Below are positions 32,730 to 41,761 of a stretch of DNA of 59,251 bases, piece by piece. The translations under genes and the position numbers were made by a program. Every line of letters starts with the position of its first letter. Within the stretch, counting starts at the first letter, position 1. The notes beneath the pieces were generated by a model. It saw nothing but the letters and a program-made list of their open reading frames with translations, was not told the DNA's origin and ran no database searches. Source of the DNA: Haplomitrium mnioides (Eukaryota > Marchantiophyta > Haplomitriopsida > Calobryales); contig JBNGIS010034392.1 in the NCBI GenBank assembly GCA_049999725.1, forward strand, positions 42,730 through 101,980. Reading direction: 5' to 3'.

Positions 32730-34413
32730 TTCTTCTACTTCATGAAATGTATCCAAATCTTCTGTGAGCAATCATCAATGAATGGGATATAATATGTACA
32801 CCCTCCAATAGATCTTGTTTTTGTTAGGTCCTATGTATTTGAATGTATCATTTGAAGTGGCTTGCTTGTCACATATGCATTACAAGAGAATGATTGTCTT
32901 GCATGCTTACCAAAATGACAAGCTTCACTCACCTTTTGAATCCCTTTCACTTTGAATTTGGGTAGCTCACTCACTACCCTTGAACTTTATATGCTTTTCA
33001 ATCGATGTATATTGACATGGCCAATACATTTGTGCCATATCTCTACATCTAACACAACTCTTGTACTATATACGAATATAGCTTCTATTACTTTTTTGGC
33101 ATGCTCATATCTAGTGTGAACATCATGCCGCTTCTACTTCCTTTCATGATCAAGTTATAGTTGTTTACTTAATCCTTAATAAACACACTAGTGGGGTTAA
33201 ATCCAAGCTGGATGTTCTGCTCTACAAACTATCCGATTGAAATTAGGTTTTTTTGAATCCTTGGGACATATATAACATGAGATATGAATTTTGTTTTGCC
33301 ATTCTTTAGTATACTTTCAATTTGCTAAATATAATAGTTGAGTCACATGTCTTAAGGTATCAAGATGTACTTAAATTTTTGGTCTTCTTAAACCATTCTA
33401 CATGGCCTGCCATGTGGTTTAAGCATGAGGAATCCACAAACCACTTGTCAACATCACCACTCTATTTTTCATATGCAACATAAGAGTGTCCATATTACAT
33501 GACAAACAATATTTCATTGTTTGTCTTGCTTGAACTTCCATAGCTCCTTTGCACTCTGTTGTTTCTCATATCATTCTATTTTTTTTGTAATAGTCCCTTT
33601 ACCAAGATTTTGCTGTTGGCTCCTATATCAGTGATTACTCCTCCTGACTCTAAACTAACCTCTGCCACCATACTGATTTGAGTGTGATTGTTGTTGATGG
33701 TTCTATACATTGTTGCTTGAGCAACCTCTTCCAAAGCTACTCCTTTTGTAACTTCTGCCACTGTCTCTACCCTTATTAGAGTAGAAGGCTTGCTCTTGGT
33801 TGCCTTGACTACTTGAAGATCCTCTTCCAATATCCAGTTCCTCTACAACCAACACCGCAATGAGCTATGAGAAGGATGTGGTTTCTTTCCTCATTTTTAT
33901 GGATGTTTTAAATTGTTTATACTCTTTGCCCAACCCATTCAAGCAATTTGCCACCATGGCACTTGTCTTCACATTCTCTCATATATTTGCCAACTGTTCA
34001 TCTAGCAAATTTATCTTTAAGAAAAAGGCACTTACATTTAATTTCTCTTTCTGTAGATTGAGAAATTCCATCTTCAGTGTCAACTTCCTTGCATTTGACA
34101 TGACTACATACCTATTTTTCAAGATATCCCAAGCTTTCTTTGGTGTATTTGCTGCAAATACGTAGTTTATCATTTTTTCATCAACATTGACGGTGAGCCA
34201 ATACAACGGTTTGTTTACTTTCTCAATGTGGATCTTAAAGAGCTCCATTTCTTCATGAGATAGGGATGGTCCTAATAGGAACTCTACTTCATCACTTGTG
34301 ATGAAGTCACAAAACTCTCTGCCTTTGATGAATTGGGTCATTCTCATAGACGAGGCATTGCAATCGTTCTTAGTGAGTTTCTCACTTACAATTTGAGAGA
34401 GCCCATCTCCCAT
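32730..34413 (-). pseudogene. copia-2 gag, protease and integrase N-part, broken
   Basis: From the gag start at 34413 (MGDGLSQIVSEKLTKNDCNA) the protein follows copia-1 gag: MTQFIKGREFCDFITSDE, LYWLTVNVDEKMINYVFAAN, KLTLKMEFLNLQKEKLNVSA (34413-33979 is a clean 144 codons). An Arg/Gly-poor linker and remnant zinc-knuckle region follow (33576-33830), then a protease-like WF.DSS..NHM equivalent near 33440 and integrase text (SDV.GP-like, D..S...W region) to 32730. It is broken by many stops. The break at 32729 is the edge of TIR copy B. Confidence 0.8.
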
Positions 34414-34814
34414 TTTGAGTCTTAAGAACCATGTGCACTTGCAAACACAAAAAACACTATACTCCCAATACTGATTTCCACTATCTACCTTCTTGTGGCT
34501 ACTTTTAAAATCACTTTATGCAGAAAAATAATTGTTGACATCTAACTTTGCTAAGTGCAGAGGATAAGCTCATGAATCTCCATAATGTGGTATGCATGAG
34601 GAGAATCAATGTGATCTCCTCTGCCGATGTTGTAGTCTTCACAATAATAGACAAATATCATATGAAGGCAGATGAAAAAAAAAAAGCAACTTCAATACCT
34701 TGCTCGCTACTCGTTGAAAAAATGTTTATCAAAGGAATAAACAAAGTTGGATTCGTGATTCCCGAATGATTTGAATCGAAATGTACTAAAAACAGATTCA
34801 TAAGGCAAGCAGAA
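34414..34814 (-). other. copia-2 leader, gag-proximal half
   Basis: These 400 bp lie upstream of gag on the minus strand; the rest of the leader is at 52151-52572 beyond TIR copy C. It holds no gene. TGGAAATCAG (34480-34489, minus) has a near-copy in the copia-1 leader. The last five bases, CAGAA, are the left half of the copy C target duplication. Confidence 0.65.
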
Positions 34815-34823
34815 ATAACAATC

Positions 34824-34842
34824 GCTACTTTGAACCAAGAAC
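34824..34842 (+). repeat. Left terminal inverted repeat of copy C
   Basis: GCTACTTTGAACCAAGAAC, exact inverse complement of 52121-52139. Diverged versions end copies A and B. Confidence 0.88.
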
Positions 34843-35644
34843 CGCTAATGGGTTTCTGTTTCATTTTTTGTTCTCAAAAACCATCTTTGAAATTTTAGCA
34901 TCCCAAATCATGAATTTGACGCTAGTGGTGCTCTTTTGCAAAAAAATGTAATTTCATACATCAAAATTGCTTTTATAATTTCTTCTTTAAAAACATGAGC
35001 AACCAAACAAAAAATATACAAAATGTATATAACATTTGTTGTTAAGTATTTTCAAAACTAACAATGATATCATTATTTTCAAAAATTGATTAAAACATTC
35101 AAATTTTATCAAAAACATATTCAATCAAAAAACATGTTTAGGCATGCAATAACTTTGAATCGTAGTCTTAAAGCTTATGCACGTAGAGATTATTGAAGCA
35201 ACTTTGCACTTGGAATGTTGAGGCTCTTATGTGTATGAACATTGAGCTACAACCCAAATGGGTAGGCGCAAGAGGTTTGTTCAAGCAAAATTGTGAAAAG
35301 ATTGTGAAAACCAAGGCACGTTTGGATAACTGAAGCCAACATAGCTTGAATAGATAAAACCCATGTGTGCATTGACAACTGAAGCCCACGTGACTAAAGC
35401 CCATGCGCACATGGACAAATGAAGCCCATGTAAGCATGAATTGATGAGTAATTGGACACATAGACCTTCAATGATGCTAATTTTAATGGAAACCAATATG
35501 ATATGTTGAAAAATAATTTTGTGGAAGAAATTGAATCGTGAAGAAAATGCTTAAATTAGATTTGGAATGTAATAAGAAAAAATATGAATCAAATAATATT
35601 TTGTGAGAAAAATACTTTATTATGCACAAAAATTACATCAGTTT
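34843..35644. repeat. Left terminal region of copy C with palindrome array
   Basis: AT-rich, no gene. At 35160-35465 an array has the unit form TGAAGCCCATGCGCACATGGAC (35395-35416), spaced about 25-45 bp. Frames on the minus strand (35168-35496) are translations of this array. Copies A and B have no such array at this end. Confidence 0.65.
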
Positions 35645-36915
35645 GTAAACTTATCCTTTTCAAGAGGAACGGTCTCATCTAAACCTATTTCTTAAAAGGC
35701 TTCAGCATCTGCAACCACTAGAAAGTCATGTCAAGACTTTCTAGTCCCATAAATTCCAACGGAATCCTCAAATGCACCTATAGTGCCAAGAGGAAGATGA
35801 TACTTGTGGTACGCATATACTTTCTACGATTCAGTTATATCGGATGGCAAAGAAGACATCATAAAAACTCTCTGAGGAATATAGATAGATTGACATCTAT
35901 CATGTTCCACCGCGATGTAATTTCCCATCAGCTTCAAAGGATAGACAAGGCTTGTGCCAGGTCGAGAGCAAAGATCTAAAATCCAATCTTGCCATGTTAT
36001 TAAATGGTCAATGAAAAAATTATACAAAGCTAGGGGCTTTGGGTAAACATTCACAGGAGCATCATCTCCTGGATGCTTAAGCTTGGTCGACATAGACAAG
36101 CAGTTGAACACATTTCGCATAATCTTATGAGGACTACTTATAACAAGCTGAAGAGCTTCATGCTTTGCATGCTTTCTTTTTGTCTAGTAGCCCACAGTCC
36201 AATACTCATGGGTGTGAGCGATTCTAGAACCACCCGAATGATGAATATTACTTTTGTTCTTGTAGTAAGAAAAACAAACCCATGAGACAAAGAAAAAAAC
36301 AAAAGGAAAAATAAAATAGATAAACTATGAGATAAAAAAAATCAAAATACAACCTACCAAACGATGTGGTCAATGATACAACAAACCTCTAGTAAAGCAT
36401 CATCGACAATGCCAAATTGTTGACAAAAGTGGATAATTACAAAAGACCAAAACTCGAAGCTAGTAATAGCCACAAAAGAAAAAATCATATAAAAAATATC
36501 ATTCTTTGTAAAGGGCTTTAAATCATCATGCTTGCATTCCTTAAGGTTGTAAGCGTAAGGAATATCAACAAAAGCTAAAGTGAAACATCTTGGTTTCACT
36601 AAACCCTTCAACGATCGAGCATTAAACTCTCCGTTGACTTGATAAAATGCCACATCGAGTTCATTGACAGAGGACATTAAGTCCTTGTTTTGCTCTTCAG
36701 GCTCTCCTTTGGTTGGAAGGGCATCATCTTCATTTAGTTGTCTTGCCTTCTATTTTATTGCTTTCTAGCACTGGAGCAAAAAAACAGGGGGGTAAGAAAC
36801 AAGAGTGGAGGCCTGATACTCATCAGTGGAGGCTTCTTCAACCCCAAATTTCTTTTGCCCTTTAGCAGCGGCAGTCAATTTTTTGGCCAATTGCCATTTG
36901 AAAGTTTTATTGCAA
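35645..36915 (-). pseudogene. Beta-class DNA methyltransferase-like exon 3 (copy C), best copy
   Basis: In order on the minus strand: KTFKWQLAKKLTAAAKGQKK, then the open 107 codons 36677-36354 with ELDVAFYQVNGEFNARSLKG, CFTLAFVDIPYAYNLKEC (motif IV, DIPY), FWSFVIIHFCQQFGIVDDAL and CIIDHIVW; then EYWTVGY near 36200. The open 98 codons 36120-35824 follow with GDDAPVNVYPKPLALYNFF (like the P-x-K-P helix before motif I), DWILDLCSRPGTSLVYPLKL (motif I, SAM-binding Gly loop), NYIAVEHDRCQ and YIPQRVF. A tail ends GLDETVPLEKDKFTN. Bacterial relatives read HP.QKP and VLDPF.GSGTT. One frameshift and a few stops remain. Probably once an N4-cytosine or N6-adenine DNA methyltransferase. Confidence 0.75.
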
Positions 36916-37085
36916 TGTAAAAAAAACGAAGAAACAAGTTAGACTTAAACAGAAAACAAATCTTTAAGTAATTAACAAGAAGAGACTAAGCTACCATGCG
37001 AGCATGGACTCTCGAAACTTCACAAGCAAATTGAAAACAAATTTAGAATCAAAATTGAAACAAGAAAAAACATTTACCAACAATT
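36916..37085 (-). other. Methyltransferase intron 2 (copy C), short
   Basis: It begins after TTG|GTAAAT on the minus strand near 37085. Only one palindrome unit is left (CCATGCGAGCATGGAC, 36995-37010), so most of the array seen in copies A and B has been lost. Confidence 0.55.
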
Positions 37086-38575
37086 TCTCAAAACTTTAAT
37101 AAAAAATGACATATTTGACTATTCGGTGTGGATGGGATACTCCATCCTTGCTTCTTTCCATGTTTTGCAGTAAACCTCCGAGCAAAAAGACTTCAGCATC
37201 ACTACCAAAACCTTGTGTCTCTGCAATTCATGAGACATCTCTTTGATCAAAAGCTCTCCATCTTCAACATGTTTCAAGACCGAGATTTTTATTGCATTGA
37301 AAAGACCGTAAAGGAACCTCCAAGATGTCCACTTCATGTCCTCCATTCTCAAGGAACTTTTGGCCTTTGGCTTTTGGCCCTTGATGGTGTTCTTCTCCCA
37401 TATTGAAAAAATTCTCTACTGTAAATCATAGAGCTCACCACTTTGAAATACAAGCTGGAACCAATTGACTTGAGAAGTGACTATCTTCTAAAGAGTCGAC
37501 TTTGGCTTAATCTCCAAGGTCTTCAACACCAACTCTCTTTTTAATTTATGAGATGACACCATCCTACTCTCCATAAACCTCTGATGCCAATATTTGGTCT
37601 TTTGAATTGAGGTCATTTCCAACTTGTATCGTTGGTCGTAATTGTCATCCGTTGCGACAATATGAACTTTTGTTGGAGTCAAGCTCACGTACATATAACA
37701 ATTGCAAAGCAACAACATTGGATTCTTCGCTCCATATTTTGTGATTACAAGCTGCCTTGCGGCAACACTGTGATTGCTTCATGCAATCTCGTACCTATAC
37801 TTGTTAGGGTTCCTCAGATCAAACTCTAACCTATCCTTCAACCCATACTTCAGGTCCACCACAACAATGGAAAAGTTGTGTGTATACTTGTTTGTCAACA
37901 TTCTTTGCACCTAAAGCTCCACAAAGTCCTCCTTTAACTTCCGAATTTGGAATGATCTCTAGTTATCCATTCATGGTTTTGGAAGGTTAAGATTTTCCAA
38001 CCAAATTGTTATTGTTTCCTTTCAGACTCTATATCGCTGGATTGCAGACTTCTTGATTTTGTTTTTGTATTCCTTATACATTGTCTGATGGTCCACTTGC
38101 TCTTTTTCTTGAAAGGTTTGCAACCCCTTGTGCGATTGCCTTTTAGCTTTTGAGGTTGGAGCATGCATTGGCTTCTGCTCTGCTTCCTCATCTGAGTTGC
38201 TTGGAGTTGAAGAGGAAGCGGATGTAGAAGATGACTTTGTTGGAGATTGGAAGGGAGCTGGCTCCTCTTCAATAGTCAGTGTGGGAGCTAGCTTCTTCTC
38301 TGGGACGACCAATTTTTTTGTTTTTTGGAGCCTTGACAAGCTCTACCACCTTTCTCTTTTTGGCAGCTTATGGTCATGCTGTTGCTTTTGCTATGATAGT
38401 CATTAGAGTTGGATGCGACACTAGTTGTTGAATGTGAGCTTCTTGCTTGGGCTTAAGTAGTTTGATGTTAATTTCCAACTTGATGAAGTCTAGTTCAACG
38501 CACTTTGTATCTAATTAAGCATCAATGAAGTTGGCCAAATATTGAGTGAATTGAAAAAAAAAATAAAAAGCATTC
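37086..38575 (-). pseudogene. Methyltransferase gene exon 2, unknown domain (copy C)
   Basis: Co-linear with copy B 26265-27720. Reading minus: VELDFIKLEINIKLLKPKQE, AAKKRKVVELVKAP (KKRKV nuclear-localisation-like), TLTIEEEPAPFQSPTKSS and a Ser/Thr run, KGLQTFQEKEQVDHQTMYKE, a middle part over several frames (LFHCCGGPEV shows a frameshift), RYEIA- and AARQL-equivalent text, YGAKNPMLLLCNCYMYVSLT, QRYKLEMTSIQKTKYWHQRF, HKLKRELVLKTLEIKPKSTL, DMKWTSWRFLYGLFNAIKIS, EMSHELQRHKVLVVMLKSFC. Open pieces are 38339-38022, 37718-37488 and 37352-37119. No recognised family. Agreement with copy B at the protein level despite DNA drift suggests past selection. Confidence 0.62.
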
Positions 38576-38639
38576 AAACATGCATTTCAAAAAATCTCCA
38601 TATGTTTATAAGGAATTTTGATTTATTAAACCTAAATTC

Positions 38640-38895
38640 TAAGCTAAAATGACGATGGAATCCATGTAAGCATGGGCTTTAGAGTCCATGCGTGCATAGA
38701 TAATGGAGTCCATTCGGCAAAGGACTCTAAAGTTCATGCACACATGGGCTATAGAGTCCTTGTTTGAATGGACTTGGAAGTCCCTACGAGCATAGACTGA
38801 GGAGTCCCTGCGCGCAATGACTTTAGAGCTCCTACGTGCACTGAGCTCTTAGTCAGGGAGTCTGAGTCCATGCGCGCATGGAGCTTCTAGTGAGT
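38640..38895. repeat. Palindrome array in methyltransferase intron 1 (copy C)
   Basis: About nine units such as GAGTCCATGCGTGCATAGA and GAGTCCATGCGCGCATGGAG, 25-30 bp apart, between exon 1 (ends about 38930) and exon 2 (starts about 38575). Same place as the array at 25880-26130 in copy B. Confidence 0.8.
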
Positions 38896-38929
38896 GCAAA
38901 AAGAAAGAAAAAAAAATTTAAGATCTTGC

Positions 38930-39289
38930 CTTGCCATTGTCCTTAGCCGACTATAGAAGCCTTGTGGAGATGTCCATTGGGTTCATCTCCGTAAAGCAAA
39001 ATCTTTTGCATGAGGTCTTGTAGAAGGTAATGCTTTCTAGTGACTGCACAAGTAGCCTGATGTGGGTTTGCTGCCCCTCTCTAGTTATGGTTATTTAGAC
39101 CAAAAAAACCAAGGTTAATTTTTTCACCTTCATAAAAAAAGAGATAAAGGTATTGTTTTATGTCTTTCATGGTTCCACAACAAAGTAGCCATTCTCAGTC
39201 TGATATTTCTGGCTCTAGAACCTTCAAAACATCCAAGCATCTATAAGGCTTTAGTTGAGCTAGGTTGGGAGCATTGACGTGGGATGTCA
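38930..39289 (-). pseudogene. Methyltransferase gene exon 1 (copy C)
   Basis: Starts MTSHVNAPNLAQLKPYRCLD after GAGAAA, then VLKVLEPEISD, a stop, EWLLCCGTMKDIKQYLYLFF, and after a further stop ATCAVTRKHYLLQDLMQKIL and PNGHLHKASIVG. It aligns with 25474-25860 over its whole length. The domain is not recognised. Two or three stops break it. The start codon is placed by agreement of both copies, each with an in-frame ATG at the same point. Confidence 0.6.
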
Positions 39290-39727
39290 TTTTCTCAAAA
39301 GTAAAAGCTCAAGGAATTTAAAGGCAAAAATCTAACAACAAAAGTTCACAAAAACTAAAAGGCCGAAAATGGTAAAATAGCAAGAAATCGCAAGAACAGT
39401 GATGAAAAGTAAACAAAAACTAGACAATGAACTCGCGACAATGAAAAGAAACTTTCCATTATTGCTTATTTTATACCTAAATTTCAAAAAATACGTTTTC
39501 CTACCAGAAAATGATTCGTGGAGGTGCAAAAAAATGTTAGTATATATAGCATCACTCGTTTTTATCTTTTTGATTTTTTTTTTCATTTTCTTCACAAAAA
39601 GTTCACAATTTTGTCGTTTTGCAATTTTTTTTTTAAAAAACACCTATTTTAAGTAGGTTGTTACAAGTTGACAATATTTGTTAAAATAGTTTCTTCAAAT
39701 AATTGATCTTTTTAGTAAACTTTATCA
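39290..39727. promoter_or_regulatory. Divergent spacer between the two TIR-element genes (copy C)
   Basis: 438 bp between ATG 39289 (minus) and ATG 39728 (plus), matching the 457-bp spacer of copy B in position and length. AT-rich with long T/A runs. Likely a shared promoter region; no certain core motif. The frames at 39332-39656 are low-complexity Lys/Phe strings and not genes. Confidence 0.55.
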
Positions 39728-41400
39728 ATGGATGGAGTTTTCAAAGGCAAGAAGAAGTTAGAATTCCAAGATTCATGTTCACAAAATTGTGTTACTTTTG
39801 ACCGACAGCAAGAGATTTGTTCAAACCACAATTCTTTGGAGGTAAGTGATGGACTACCCAAAGCATCGAATATGATAGCAAGTATATTGGAGAAAAAGAT
39901 AGGTTTTGTTGAATCAGATAGCTCTACTCAAAAAGATCAAGAAAGTGAACCCTATGCACAAATATGATCATAGATTCAACCCTATGCGCACATGTGGTCA
40001 ATGAGTGAATCCATTGCATGCACGGGAACAAGAAGTGAAAAAGTTATGCGCAAAGGATCCAAGGTGGAGCCCAATGCCTGCATTGGATTCAAGACTCAAC
40101 TTTCTACACGCCTTCGATCTTTGTTGTCAGTAAAGTGGTCAAAGTTGAATCTTTCTATTGACAACTCTAAGAGATCAATAGAAAGACATTCAAGTCAGAA
40201 TTTCCAGATGGTTGTAGACTTATCTTCTTCCTTATCTAATGAAGACCTTGAAATTCAAGATCAAAATGTGTTTGTCCAAAACACAAAAAGCACAAAATAA
40301 GTGGACAATTTCAATTTTGGAAATGAATTGTTGTCACCAATAGCACCACTCAAACAACGAATGATTTCAATTCAAGTTGGATCTCACAATGAGATTAGAA
40401 AATGTAAAACAAACCGAATTATTTTGGAGGAATCTTCAGACAACAGTTTGGGAAATGATTCTAGCAAAGAGTCTTAATCAATCAATATTTTGTTGAAGTT
40501 ACCGCCAAAAGCACTCATTATGTTACAAAAAAATTTCCCAATGTTCAAGGTATTGAGGAAGATTCCATTTTGGCATGGTGTAATCCTTCCTTCTCCCAAT
40601 CCTCAAAGAGGACTTCATTCTTCAAAAACTTATTGTGAAGGAATAAACAATGTTATTGATGATGTTCAAGATCTTCAACACGATGAATTATCTCCGATGG
40701 CTGGATTCGTCTATGGACTGAATTGACCAACACAACATAAGAATTCTTTGTCTTGTCCAAAACCCAAATAAGTAAACACCTTATGTGAAAATTCTTTGCG
40801 GAAAGTCCATCATGACGAGAGCTTTGTGAAGAAAAAGCTTGATCTAAGATCAATTTCTAAATTGAAGAGAATTTTATGTTGTTGAAATAATTGCTTATCA
40901 TTGTGCAAGAGAGATTTTTTGAAAACCATGAGAGAAATGTATTTTCCACAAAGCAAGAAGAATCAAGATATCATATTACAGTAGGAAATGCCAACAAAAG
41001 ACTCTGATGTTGACAATTGGTTCACTCTGCTTGGTGTTCCCATTGTTTGTCGAAGAGCCTTCAAATTAATATTACTAATAGGGAGTGATAAAATCCAAAG
41101 AATTCAGAATCTCGAAAACGTAGATTCTAGAGTCATTTTTGGAAAAAAAAATTATCTGCTAAAGGAGTATTCGTGCAGGAGTGGATGGATAGTTTTTTTT
41201 AGAGATACTACAAGAGAATGCCCACTCATAAAGTTTATAACTTGCTTGATAATTTTACAAAATGGGAAGATCTCGATTGTATTATTAGTTTTTCAAGTTT
41301 TACAAAACATTAGAGAACTTATTTTCCAAATGTTACAATTCCAAAACGAATAAATTTGCTATTTATGAAAAATGCAAAGAAATAAAATCATTAGAAGAAA
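39728..41400 (+). pseudogene. DUF7869-like transposase N-terminal region (copy C)
   Basis: From the ATG at 39728: MDGVFKGKKKLEFQDSCSQN, GLPKASNMIASILEKKIGF, a stretch whose codons carry palindrome units (39950-40080), SVKWSKLNLSIDNSKRSIER, VVDLSSSLSNEDLE, then LPPKALIMLQKNFPMFKVL and DDVQDLQHDELSPMAGFVYG. Near 40870-41130 comes a Cys-bearing part, CLSLCKRDFLKTMREMYF and VDNWFTLLGVPIVCRRAFKL with LIGSDKIQRIQNL. This is like the C....L....R..Y and G..VC..AF....G.....R...I segment that precedes the core in DUF7869 proteins. Four or more stops interrupt it. Copy B lacks the Cys-bearing part. The core domain is missing from copy C. Confidence 0.65.
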
Positions 41401-41761
41401 AATCTGTCTTAGAGTCCAATAAAGGTAACAAATTTCTTCTCTTTTGAAACATTTGGTTAATCCATGATCTTTTTTTGAGACTCAAAGCTTAGTTTTAGAG
41501 ATGTTATGTTTTCACAACTTAGAGCTAAAAGATATTTGTTTTGTTAAGTTGTTCAGCAAACAAGATTTGAGTCAAATAATTCTTAGTAGCTTGAGTTTTG
41601 AGAACAAAGTCTATGCTTGCATAAGGTCTATTGCTTTTAGTTTGAATCCAAACCTTGTCTACAGTCGAATAAAGCAAAGAAATGGATCTAATTGTTGGTG
41701 GTGACCTTAGCCTTGCAACAAGTTTTGCTTTTGTTGCTTTGAATCAAAAACCTTTTGCTAG
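41401..41761. other. Intron-like repeat segment of the transposase-like gene (copy C)
   Basis: Matches minus-strand 23640-23990 of copy B (GACTCAAAGCTTAGTTTTAG, TCTATGCTTGCATAAGGTC). It carries one or two palindrome units and no conserved frame. It ends at about 41761, where the gypsy-5 LTR starts. Confidence 0.6.

Noticed and set aside
13370-36915. Bacterial contamination or recent horizontal transfer as the source of the methyltransferase
   Set aside because: Three diverged copies with introns lie between plant retrotransposon sequences and share transposon ends, so it is a resident element. The ultimate origin of the domain may still be bacterial.
39332-39656. Lys/Phe-rich frames in the spacer of copy C as small genes
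   Set aside because: Low-complexity A/T runs; no matching frame in the copy B spacer.
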